A DNA stretch of 5,493 nucleotides from an uncultured Clostridia bacterium (GTDB taxonomy: Bacteria; Bacillota; Clostridia; Christensenellales; Aristaeellaceae). The notes beneath the pieces are model-generated. The model saw only the letters and a list, made by a program, of their open reading frames with translations. It made no database searches and had not been told where the DNA came from. The number at the start of each line of letters is the position of its first letter. Position 1 is the stretch's first letter. Where the stretch lies: positions 1-5,493 of the forward strand of contig CAMNCR010000012.1 in assembly GCA_946534455.1 (NCBI GenBank). Direction: 5' to 3'. The position numbers were made by a program, and so were the translations under genes. This document shows positions 1 through 5,493 of this stretch, piece by piece.

Positions 1-66
1 CTGCGCCGCGGCGGGCTGTATGCCCGCATGTGGCGCCATGAACCGGACAGGGAGGAAACGCCATGA
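1..66 (+). CDS. C-terminal end of a probable ABC exporter (partial)
   Basis: Only the last 21 codons and the TGA stop (64-66) are in the window; the frame is open to the left edge. The peptide contains GGLYARMWRHE followed by a short acidic tail. Fused membrane/ATPase ABC exporters of the MsbA-like family often end with a stretch of the form 'ARGGLYAxxWRxQ', so this is probably the C-terminus of such an exporter's nucleotide-binding domain. The assignment rests on about a dozen residues and is only moderately sure. The stop overlaps the next start codon as ATGA (63-66), and the ribosome binding site of the next gene lies within this coding end, which implies operon membership and translational coupling. 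Confidence 0.55.
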   Translation: MRRGGLYARMWRHEPDREETP

Positions 67-72
67 ACCGGA
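34..72 (+). repeat. 14-nt direct repeat at the acyltransferase start
   Basis: CGCCATGAACCGGA occurs at 34-47 and again, identically, at 59-72, a period of 25 bases. The second copy holds the acyltransferase start codon (63-65) and the overlapping stop of the upstream gene. The first copy is read as Arg-His-Glu-Pro in the upstream gene and contains an out-of-frame ATG (38-40) with no good Shine-Dalgarno sequence before it. Because 25 is not a multiple of three, the copies are read in different frames. Confidence 0.8.
51..55 (+). promoter_or_regulatory. Ribosome binding site of the acyltransferase-3 gene
   Basis: GGAGG lies 7 bases before the ATG at 63 and inside the end of the upstream gene. 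It supports the ATG at 63 as the start rather than the ATG at 38, which is out of frame and has no purine-rich sequence at the right distance. Confidence 0.75.
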
Positions 73-1121
73 ATACCCCTTCGGCCCCGCGGCTGGCGTT
101 CGTGGATGTGGCCAAGGCGCTGCTGCTGTATCTGGTGGTCGTGGGCCACGCGGTCGGCGCGGAGGATCCCGTCTTCCGCTTCATCTTTGCCTTCCACATG
201 CACGCCTTCTTCTTTCTCTCCGGCTTCTGCACCCGCCGGCCGACCGGGAACTTCTCCCGCTATCTGGGCCGGAAGGCGGCCTCCCTGCTGATCCCCTACG
301 TGCTGTTCAGCCTGCTGGGGCTGGGCATCATGGAGCTGTTCCCCGCGGACTGGAAATATTATTCCGACGCCCACGATTATCTGATGCGCTATCTCTACGT
401 GGCCCAGCCCTATGCCCTGGGCTCGGTCTGGTTTCTGCCCTGCCTGTTTGTCGCTTCGCTGATGCTCTTCTGCGTGCTGCGCAGCTGGAACGGGAAGGAT
501 GCCTGGGGCCTGGTGGCTCCGATGCTCTTCTTCGGCTGGCTGGCGGTCACGCTCTATGACTACATCGGCGCGGACCAGTATGAATGCCTGCCCTTCAAGA
601 CCGACAGCGCCCTGGCCGCGCTGCCCTTCCTGCTCCTGGGCTTCATCCTGCGGGAAAAGGGGCAGGTGGAGCGCTGGAAAACCCCCTGGCTGCTGGCCGC
701 CGCGGGCATCCTGCCGCTGATCGTCTGGTTCGCCGGGGTGCGGCATAACGGCTATGTCAATCTCTGCGGCTGCTACTTCGGCAACCGCCTTCCCTACTAC
801 GTCGCCTCGGTGGCGGGCTGCCTGTGGGCGCTGGTGCTGGGGCTGCTGCTGCGGCGCGTCCGCTTCCTGGCCTGGATCGGGCGGCATTCCCTGCCCATTT
901 TCGCGATTCACAGCTTCTTCCTCTGGGCCTGCCAGAAGCTGCTGCTGGTGCCGGGAAGCCCGCTGCTTTCCCTGCCCGCCTTCTGCATTCCCTTCGTGAT
1001 CGCGCTGCCCGCCTACGCGGCCAGCGTGCCCTTCGGCTGGGCCTGGGCCCGGTGTGAGGCGCTGCTGCGGCGCGCCTGGAAAAACAGAGCCGTCCCGGCG
1101 AAAGGAGGCGACCCGGCATGA
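63..1121 (+). CDS. Membrane acyltransferase, acyltransferase-3 family
   Basis: A 352-residue multi-pass membrane protein with roughly ten hydrophobic segments. It probably carries acyl groups, often acetyl, across the membrane for transfer to a sugar or cell-surface polymer. Family marks seen: an N-terminal FVDVAK...VVVGH stretch in which Lys18 and His29 are separated by ten residues, matching the family's Arg/Lys-x10-His catalytic pattern; FHMHAFFFLSGF (about 44-55), matching the usual 'FhMPlFFflSG' block; and GRHSLPIFAIHSFF (273-286) in the C-terminal membrane region. The tail is basic. There is no fused extracellular SGNH domain as in OatA, so the SGNH protein two genes downstream could serve in trans (inference). 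The start is set by the binding site at 51-55. It overlaps the upstream gene by ATGA and the next gene by ATGA. The acceptor is unknown. Confidence 0.9.
   Translation: MNRNTPSAPRLAFVDVAKALLLYLVVVGHAVGAEDPVFRFIFAFHMHAFFFLSGFCTRRPTGNFSRYLGRKAASLLIPYVLFSLLGLGIMELFPADWKYYSDAHDYLMRYLYVAQPYALGSVWFLPCLFVASLMLFCVLRSWNGKDAWGLVAPMLFFGWLAVTLYDYIGADQYECLPFKTDSALAALPFLLLGFILREKGQVERWKTPWLLAAAGILPLIVWFAGVRHNGYVNLCGCYFGNRLPYYVASVAGCLWALVLGLLLRRVRFLAWIGRHSLPIFAIHSFFLWACQKLLLVPGSPLLSLPAFCIPFVIALPAYAASVPFGWAWARCEALLRRAWKNRAVPAKGGDPA
1101..1108 (+). promoter_or_regulatory. Ribosome binding site of the MBOAT gene
   Basis: AAAGGAGG ends 9 bases before the ATG at 1118 and lies inside the last codons of the acyltransferase gene. 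With the ATGA overlap at 1118-1121 it fixes the MBOAT start. Confidence 0.75.
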
Positions 1122-2584
1122 CCTTCACCAGCTACGCCTTTCTGCCCCTGCTGGCGCTGAGCGCGGGCATTCACCGCGTCCTGCCCGGCATCCGGAGCCG
1201 GAACGCCTTTCTGCTGCTGCTGAGCCTGGCCTTCTACGCCAGCTTCGGCCTGGAGCACCTGCTGTTTCTGGCCGCCTGCGTCGGCATCACCTACGGGGGC
1301 GGGCTGCTGATGGACCGCTGGACCGGGCGGAAGCGGCAGGCCGCCTTCGTCGTCGCCCTGGGGCTGAACCTGGCCCTGCTGGCGGTGTTCAAGTATGCCG
1401 CCTTCGCCGTATCCGGCCTGAACGCGGCGCTGGGCCTGCTGGGCCGGGGGCCGCTGCCCCTGCCCCGGCTGCTGCTCCCCGTCGGGCTCAGCTTCCTGGT
1501 GTTCCAGAGCAGCACCTATCTGCTGGATCTGAAGGCGGGCAGGCTCTCCGCCGAGCGGAACCTGCTGCGCTACGCGCTGTTCGTCGCCTTCTTCCCGACG
1601 CTGGTCTCCGGCCCGATTCAGCGGGCCTCCCGCTTCCTGCCCCTGCTGCGGGAGCGGAAAAACCCCTCCTTCGCCGAGGGACAGAGCGCCGCGGTGCTGT
1701 TCCTGTGGGGGCTGTTTCTGAAGATGGTCATCGCGGACCGCATCGCCATGATCACCGATCCGCTGTTCGCCGATCCCGCGGCCTGGGACGGGGCGCTGCT
1801 GCTCTGCGGCGCGCTGCTCTACGGCCTGCAGATCTACCTGGACTTCGCGGGCTACAGCTTCATGGCCATCGCCGCCGCGCGGCTCTTCGGCTTCCGCCTG
1901 GGGGAGAACTTCCATCAGCCCTATCTGGCCACCACCATCGCCGATTTCTGGCGCCGGTGGCATATCTCCCTGACCGGCTGGTTTACCGACTATGTCTATA
2001 TCCCCCTGGGCGGCAACCGGAGGGGCGCCCTCCGGCGGTATCTGAACATCCTCATCGTCTTCCTGCTCAGCGGGCTCTGGCACGGGGCGAACTGGACCTT
2101 CGTGGTCTGGGGGCTGCTGCACGCGGTGTATCAGATTTTCGGCCATGTGACGCGCCCCGCCCGGCAGGCGCTGCTGCGCCATGCCGGCATTCCCTTAGAC
2201 AGCGCGCTTCACCGGCTGGTGCAGCGCGGCACGCTGTATCTGCTGTCCGCCGTCGCCTGGGTTTTCTTCCGCTGTGAAAGCCTCGCCGCGGCCGGCGCCT
2301 TTCTCCGGCAGATGGTCACCGGCGCGCACCCCTCCGCCCTGCTGGGCGGTTCCCTGGCCGCCATCGGACCGGCCATGGCGGACTGGAAGCTGCTGGCCGT
2401 TTTCCTGCTGATCGCGCTGGCCGTCTCCCTGATGCGGGAAAGCGGCCTGAGCCGCTACCGCCCGGAGAGCCAGAGCGCCCTCGGCCGCAGCCTGCTGATT
2501 CTGGCCCTGTTCGCGGCGGTGCTGGTCTTCGGAGCCTACGGCGAGGGCTTCAGCGCGGCATCCTTCATCTACGCCGGCTTCTAA
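1118..2584 (+). CDS. MBOAT-family O-acyltransferase (AlgI/PatA/DltB-like)
   Basis: A 488-residue polytopic membrane protein of the membrane-bound O-acyltransferase family, nearer AlgI-type proteins (about 450-520 residues) than DltB (about 400) in length. The N-terminus shows the AlgI-like pattern of an 'SYAFLPLL' stretch followed by RNAFLLLLSLAFYA. Core marks are SGPIQR (164-169), YLDFAGYS (240-247), FWRRWHISLT with His282, YIPLGG, and LWHGANWTFVVWG with His322. The last is the invariant catalytic histidine of the family. These enzymes take an acyl group from a cytoplasmic donor and pass it through the membrane to an extracellular partner or polymer. The SGNH gene directly downstream is the usual partner, as in AlgI with AlgJ/AlgX, PatA with PatB, and DltB with DltD. 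No dltA/dltC-like genes are visible, so O-acetylation of a glycan is likelier than D-alanylation, but this is inferred. Function call is firm; substrate unknown. Confidence 0.95.
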   Translation: MTFTSYAFLPLLALSAGIHRVLPGIRSRNAFLLLLSLAFYASFGLEHLLFLAACVGITYGGGLLMDRWTGRKRQAAFVVALGLNLALLAVFKYAAFAVSGLNAALGLLGRGPLPLPRLLLPVGLSFLVFQSSTYLLDLKAGRLSAERNLLRYALFVAFFPTLVSGPIQRASRFLPLLRERKNPSFAEGQSAAVLFLWGLFLKMVIADRIAMITDPLFADPAAWDGALLLCGALLYGLQIYLDFAGYSFMAIAAARLFGFRLGENFHQPYLATTIADFWRRWHISLTGWFTDYVYIPLGGNRRGALRRYLNILIVFLLSGLWHGANWTFVVWGLLHAVYQIFGHVTRPARQALLRHAGIPLDSALHRLVQRGTLYLLSAVAWVFFRCESLAAAGAFLRQMVTGAHPSALLGGSLAAIGPAMADWKLLAVFLLIALAVSLMRESGLSRYRPESQSALGRSLLILALFAAVLVFGAYGEGFSAASFIYAGF

Positions 2585-2590
2585 AGGAGG
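2583..2590 (+). promoter_or_regulatory. Ribosome binding site of the SGNH gene
   Basis: AAAGGAGG, sharing its first two bases with the MBOAT stop codon, ends 9 bases before the ATG at 2600 and sets that start. Confidence 0.75.
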
Positions 2591-2599
2591 GACAAGCGC

Positions 2600-3640
2600 A
2601 TGATCCGGAAAAGAATCCTGTCCCTGCTGTGCGCCGTGCTGACCCTGGCGGGGATGCTGGCCATCGCCTGGGTGGCCGACCGGGTGCTGATCGTCAAGCG
2701 GACGGACGGCATCGTGGATATGCAGGACTTCTATGCCCAGAAGGAAAACACGGTGGACGTGCTGCTGCTGGGCAGCAGCCACGCGGGCATGAATCTGGAC
2801 GCGTCCGTCTTCTGGACGGAGCAGGGCCAGTCCGCCTTTGCCCTGTGGGGCAGCGTGCAGCCCTTCTGGAACACCTATCATTACCTGCTGGAGGCCCTGA
2901 AAACCCAGCGGCCCCGGGTCGTGCTGCTGGACGTCTACGCCGCGGGCTTCGATTTTGAGTACAGCGATCCGGCCAGGCAGGTGACCAACGTCTGCGGCAT
3001 GCGCCCCTCCCGCAACAAATGGGAGGCCATTCAGGTCTCCGCCCCCCGGGAGCGGTGGATCGATCTGGCCCTGGGGCTGCCGGTCTATCATAACCGCTAC
3101 GCGGAAATCACGGCGGATGATTTTCAGCACTTTCCCTGGACCCCGGGGCTCATCAACGACAAGGGCACCTATTACCGCTACGGCTTCGGCGCCTTCCCGC
3201 TGACGGACATCTCCTGGGTGCAGGACTCCGTGCCCATGCTGGAAAAGGAAGAGATCTATCTGCGGAAGATCATCGAGACCTGCCGGGACGAGCAGCTGCC
3301 CCTGGTCCTGATCCTGACCCCGACGGTGGGCCCGGAGTATCTCCAGCTGATCATGAATACCGTGTCCGGGGTGGCGGCGGAATACGATCTGCCCTTCTAT
3401 AATTTTAATCAGACCTGGATGGAGGTCGGCATCAACGAGGACGACTTCTGGCTGGACGGGCATCTGAACACCCTGGGCGCCCGGAAGATCTCCAGCTTCC
3501 TGGCGCAGATGCTGAAGGACCGGTATGCGCTTCCGGATCACCGGGGCGATCCGGACTATGCCAGCTGGGATGTGCACGCGGAAACGGTCCGCGCGGAATA
3601 TGAAAAGCTCGTGGCAGAGGCGGAAGCGGGTCCGGAATGA
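2600..3640 (+). CDS. Membrane-anchored SGNH-like acyl transferase/esterase partner of MBOAT
   Basis: A 346-residue protein with a basic N-terminus and one hydrophobic segment (about 6-31) that acts as a signal anchor, placing the rest outside the membrane. Residues 54-64 end a beta strand with GSSHAG: the Gly-Ser-Ser-His block I with probable nucleophile Ser60. SVQPFWNTYHYLLEALK and RVVLLDVYAAGF (about 85-117) match the conserved middle of clostridial SGNH proteins found beside MBOAT genes. The C-terminal GHLNTLGARKIS block (287-298) holds the probable catalytic His288. Unusually, the acidic residue is Asp286, two before the histidine, while the common pattern is Asp-x-x-His; position 285 is Leu. 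The likely role is to accept the acyl group delivered by the MBOAT protein and transfer it to a glycan, like DltD, AlgX or PatB. Removal of acyl groups is an alternative. It is the last gene of the operon and its stop sits in a hairpin loop. Confidence 0.85.
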   Translation: MIRKRILSLLCAVLTLAGMLAIAWVADRVLIVKRTDGIVDMQDFYAQKENTVDVLLLGSSHAGMNLDASVFWTEQGQSAFALWGSVQPFWNTYHYLLEALKTQRPRVVLLDVYAAGFDFEYSDPARQVTNVCGMRPSRNKWEAIQVSAPRERWIDLALGLPVYHNRYAEITADDFQHFPWTPGLINDKGTYYRYGFGAFPLTDISWVQDSVPMLEKEEIYLRKIIETCRDEQLPLVLILTPTVGPEYLQLIMNTVSGVAAEYDLPFYNFNQTWMEVGINEDDFWLDGHLNTLGARKISSFLAQMLKDRYALPDHRGDPDYASWDVHAETVRAEYEKLVAEAEAGPE

Positions 3641-3660
3641 TTCCGGACCCGCTGATTTCT
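3625..3660 (+). terminator. Terminator-like hairpin containing the SGNH stop codon
   Basis: A perfect 13-bp inverted repeat: left arm AGCGGGTCCGGAA (3625-3637), loop TGA (3638-3640), right arm TTCCGGACCCGCT (3641-3653). It is followed by GATTTCTG, only a weak T-run, so it is either an imperfect intrinsic terminator or a 3'-end stabilising hairpin. The left arm codes for the last residues of the SGNH protein and the loop is its stop codon. No T-run is seen after the hairpin on the minus strand. Confidence 0.6.
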
Positions 3661-3667
3661 GTGTTCA

Positions 3668-3690
3668 GACGGCCTGCCGGGCAGGCGGTC
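3668..3690 (-). terminator. Weaker hairpin at the end of the ABC ATPase gene
   Basis: GCCTGC (3672-3677) pairs with GCAGGC (3681-3686) around a CGG loop. After a G-G mismatch, GAC (3668-3670) pairs with GTC (3688-3690). It overlaps the TGA stop of the minus-strand ATPase gene by two bases. No T-run follows in the minus direction, so termination by this element alone is doubtful; together with the hairpin at 3625-3653 it may separate the convergent transcripts. Confidence 0.3.
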
Positions 3691-4435
3691 AGGTGTTCCC
3701 CTCCAGGACGGAGGCCTCGTAGGCGTCGCAGATATCCTCCGTCGCGCCGATGTCAATCATGCGTCCGTGATCCAGCCAGAGCACGCGGTGGCAGATTTCC
3801 CGCACCTTCTCCAGGCTGTGGGACACGAAGAGCACCGTCGTGCCTCCCTGCATGAGCTCCATCATGCGGTTGAAGCTCTTGATGTGGAAGGAGGCATCGC
3901 CGACGGCCAGGATCTCGTCGAGAATCAGGATTTCCGGCTCGATCATCGTGGCCACGCTGAAGGCCAGGCGCATGAGCATGCCGGAGGAGTAGGTCTTGAT
4001 GGGCATGTTGATGAAATCCCCGAGCTCGGAGAAATCCACGATTTCCTCATACTTTTCCTGCAGAAACTTCTCCGTGAAGCCCAGAATCGCGCCGTTGAGA
4101 AAGATGTTTTCCCTGCCGGAAAGCTCGTCGTCAAAGCCGCTGCCCAGCTCCAGCATGGGCGCCACGCGGCCCGCGGCCACCGCCTTGCCGCTGGTGGGCT
4201 TGTAGATGCCGGAAACCACCTTGAGCATGGTGCTCTTGCCGCTGCCGTTCCGGCCCACGATGCCCAGCACCTCTCCCCGCTCGATCTTCAGGCTCAGATC
4301 GCGCAGGGCATAGAAATCCTCATATTTCTGCTCGCCCTTCATCCTGCGGACAAACCACTCCTTCAGGTTGGTGGTGTGGTTGACGTCCATCCGGAAGCAC
4401 ATGGACACATGGTCGAGGGTGATAATGGGATCCAA
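3689..4435 (-). CDS. ABC transporter ATP-binding protein, polysaccharide/teichoic acid export type (TagH/KpsT/Wzt-like)
   Basis: A 248-residue nucleotide-binding subunit that powers export of a lipid-linked polymer by its partner permease. Seen in order: the family-specific N-terminal stretch with NLKEWFVRRMKG (23-34) and FYALRDLSL (41-49); Walker A GRNGSGKST (61-69); LELGSGFDDELSGREN (95-110), where this subfamily has Glu at the usual Q-loop glutamine; signature YSSGMLMRLAFS (149-160); Walker B ILILDE (169-174) with catalytic Glu174; D-loop region GDASF (179-183); and switch His206 in FVSHS. It lacks the C-terminal carbohydrate-binding extension of long Wzt proteins, so it resembles KpsT or the ATPase part of TagH. 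The start codon is TTG, chosen because a strong AGGAGG lies 8 bases upstream and the TagH-like N-terminus begins there. It starts 19 bases after the permease stop and ends the minus-strand operon. All nucleotide-binding motifs look intact. Confidence 0.95.
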   Translation of the reverse strand: MDPIITLDHVSMCFRMDVNHTTNLKEWFVRRMKGEQKYEDFYALRDLSLKIERGEVLGIVGRNGSGKSTMLKVVSGIYKPTSGKAVAAGRVAPMLELGSGFDDELSGRENIFLNGAILGFTEKFLQEKYEEIVDFSELGDFINMPIKTYSSGMLMRLAFSVATMIEPEILILDEILAVGDASFHIKSFNRMMELMQGGTTVLFVSHSLEKVREICHRVLWLDHGRMIDIGATEDICDAYEASVLEGNT

Positions 4436-4449
4436 TGTTTTCTCCTCCT
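4436..4449 (-). promoter_or_regulatory. Ribosome binding site deciding the TTG start of the ATPase
   Basis: On the minus strand AGGAGGAG (4449-4442) is followed by AAAACA and then TTG (4435-4433). No ATG lies in frame between the permease stop and this point, so the TTG is the best-supported start. Confidence 0.75.
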
Positions 4450-4454
4450 CGGTA

Positions 4455-5240
4455 TTACAGGTGCAGGACGAACTGATCCTGCTTCCAGCGGAAGATCAGC
4501 AGCCCCAGCAGCAGCGGAACGAAGCTGCCCAGCGCGCAGTAGGCATAGGTGGCCGGCGTCGGCGATACCCCGCCGATGGTGATGCAGCGCATGAAGTACA
4601 CGATCTGATACATGGGATTCATGTGATACAGCGTGCGGTAGGCCGCCGGAATGATGGACTCCGGATAGAAGATCGGGGTCATGAAGTTCCAGATGGTCAG
4701 CAGGATGCCCCAGAGGAACTGCGTGTCCCGGAAAAAGACGTTCATCGTGGCCAGGATCAGGCTGACCCCGGTGCAGAACGCGATGATGAACATCAGCACC
4801 ACCGGCAGCAGCAGCAGGCTCCGGTGGAAGGGCACGCCCGTGGTCAGCATGACGATGATCAGCGGAATGAAGCTGATGATCAGGTTGATGGCCGAGGAGA
4901 GCACCTTCGCCACGGGATAGATATATTTGGGCATGTAGACCTTGGTGATCAGCGCCCGGTTGCTGACGATGGACGCCAGACCCAGGCTGGTGCTCTCGCT
5001 GAAGTAGTTGAACAGCACGATGCCGCAGAGCAGATACACCGGGAAGTACTCAATGTTCTGCCGGAAAATGGTCGAGAACACGAAGAGGTACACGAACATG
5101 GTCAGCAGCGGATTCAGGAAGCTCCAGAGCACGCCCAGCAGGGAGGCCTGATACTTGATGCGGAAATCCCGCGTGACCAGGGTTTTGAGCAGATAGCGGT
5201 AGCGGGTTACGATATCGGTGATGCGCCCGGACAGGTTCAT
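4455..5240 (-). CDS. ABC-2 type transporter permease, polysaccharide/teichoic acid exporter (TagG/KpsM/Wzm-like)
   Basis: Counted from the ATG at 5240 this is a 261-residue protein, the usual length for this family. It forms the membrane channel through which the partner ATPase drives export of an undecaprenyl-linked polymer. Seen: a cytoplasmic amphipathic start with TLVTRDFRIKYQASLLGVLW (20-39), typical of these permeases; about six hydrophobic segments (near 33-58, 66-92, 111-135, 141-166, 174-192 and 235-251); and the conserved FFRDTQFLWGILL...TPIFYP...NPMYQIVYFMR region (169-218). A short basic/acidic tail ends in TAA, 19 bases before the ATPase start. Oddly, no stop separates it from the preceding coding stretch: the frame stays open upstream to the window edge, and no good Shine-Dalgarno sequence precedes this ATG (CGCACCGGGCGC). 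It may therefore be the C-terminal part of a longer fused protein. Family call is firm; the true N-terminus is not. Confidence 0.92.
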   Translation of the reverse strand: MNLSGRITDIVTRYRYLLKTLVTRDFRIKYQASLLGVLWSFLNPLLTMFVYLFVFSTIFRQNIEYFPVYLLCGIVLFNYFSESTSLGLASIVSNRALITKVYMPKYIYPVAKVLSSAINLIISFIPLIIVMLTTGVPFHRSLLLLPVVLMFIIAFCTGVSLILATMNVFFRDTQFLWGILLTIWNFMTPIFYPESIIPAAYRTLYHMNPMYQIVYFMRCITIGGVSPTPATYAYCALGSFVPLLLGLLIFRWKQDQFVLHL

Positions 5241-5493
5241 GCGCCCGGTGCGGCGCTGCTTTTCCGCCCGGAGGAGGAACAGCACCGCCAGCAGATAGAG
5301 CCCTGCCGCCGCCGGCAGCACCAGCCGCTGGGCGTCGAGCTGCAGCTCGCCGTTCGCCCCGAGCACCAGCTGGCCCTCGGCCGCCTCGCCGTTGACGCGG
5401 AATTCACCCTGGCGCTCCACCTCCACCTCCAGCTTGCCGGCGGTCATCGTGGAGCCCCGCTGGAAGCTGACTCCCGAGTCTCCCAGGTCCAGC
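5241..5493 (-). CDS. C-terminal segment of an unidentified membrane protein, in frame with the permease (partial)
   Basis: The frame is open from the window edge into the permease with no stop. The 84 visible residues include a strand-rich, probably extracytoplasmic part (KLEVEVERQGEFRVNG, then QLVLGANGELQL), a hydrophobic segment LVLPAAAGLYLLAVLFLL (about 5324-5271) and a basic stretch RAEKQRRTGR that should be cytoplasmic. Codons are rich in G/C at third positions like neighbouring genes, so this looks genuinely coding. The ATG at 5447 is only an internal methionine. I do not recognise the family. The topology leaves the join on the cytoplasmic side, where ABC-2 permeases begin, so a true fusion is physically plausible. 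The alternative is a separate upstream gene whose stop was lost through a small indel or sequencing error. Confidence 0.5.

Noticed and set aside
20..559. A 179-codon plus-strand frame at the left edge, including the ATG at 38
   Set aside because: Shifted-frame reading of the acyltransferase-3 gene; no ribosome binding site and Arg/Gly/Pro/Leu-rich low-information sequence.
1120..1500. Repeated CTG triplets in several places
   Set aside because: They are runs of the preferred leucine codon in membrane-protein genes, not a microsatellite or structured repeat.
1013..2182. A 389-codon open frame on the minus strand opposite the acyltransferase-3/MBOAT junction
   Set aside because: The protein is Gln/Gly/Glu/Ala/Pro-rich low-complexity sequence with no recognisable domain, and it lies opposite MBOAT motifs such as LWHGANW. 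In GC-rich DNA the antisense frame of a real gene is often open.
1054..2277. A 407-codon plus-strand frame overlapping the MBOAT gene
   Set aside because: Arg/Ala/Pro/Gly-rich shifted-frame translation of the MBOAT gene with no hydrophobic or domain pattern; the MBOAT frame carries all conserved motifs.
2195..3577. A 460-codon open frame on the minus strand opposite the MBOAT end and the SGNH gene
   Set aside because: Composition is typical of an antisense shadow (rich in Gln, Gly, His, Asp, Val), it crosses two real genes and has no domain that I can recognise.
3641..3688. Search for a small gene, small RNA or promoter in the gap between the convergent operons
   Set aside because: The gap is 48 bases and holds only hairpin sequence; no start codon with a binding site or -10/-35 pair is seen.
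3767..4582. A 271-codon plus-strand frame opposite the ABC ATPase
   Set aside because: It is the antisense of intact Walker A, signature and Walker B motifs and has His/Gln/Ala-rich shadow composition.

Overview
The window is a GC-rich stretch of bacterial DNA carrying parts of two operons that converge on a short gap near position 3665. Strong AGGAGG-type ribosome binding sites, a TTG start and a TagGH-type exporter pair whose sequence style matches clostridial proteins suggest a GC-rich member of the Bacillota (Clostridia in the broad sense). That placement is inference from sequence style; no marker gene is present.

Left operon (+ strand, 1 to 3640). It enters the window with the last codons of a protein resembling the C-terminus of an ABC exporter. 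A membrane acyltransferase of the acyltransferase-3 family (63-1121), an MBOAT O-acyltransferase of the AlgI/DltB type (1118-2584) and a membrane-anchored SGNH-like protein (2600-3640) follow. The first two junctions are 4-base ATGA overlaps and the third is a 15-base gap holding a strong ribosome binding site, so the genes are almost certainly co-transcribed and translationally coupled. MBOAT plus SGNH protein is the known layout for moving acyl groups across the membrane onto extracellular glycans or teichoic acids (AlgI with AlgJ/AlgX, PatA with PatB, DltB with DltD).

Centre (3625-3690). A perfect 13-bp inverted repeat has the SGNH stop codon as its 3-base loop, and a second, weaker hairpin lies at the end of the opposing gene. 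They probably separate the two convergent transcripts.

Right operon (- strand, 5493 to 3689). A membrane-protein segment open at the window edge runs without a stop into an ABC-2 type permease (5240-4455). The polysaccharide/teichoic-acid-type ATP-binding subunit (4435-3689, TTG start) follows. This pair resembles TagGH, KpsMT and Wzm/Wzt exporters of undecaprenyl-linked polymers.

Together the window reads as part of a cell-surface polymer locus: the right operon exports a glycan or teichoic-acid-like polymer and the left operon may acylate it outside the cell. The individual families are known. The points most worth a second look are the in-frame join of the permease to the preceding membrane protein, the unusual spacing of the Asp/His motif in the SGNH protein, the stop codon inside a hairpin loop, and a 14-nt direct repeat at the start of the first acyltransferase gene.
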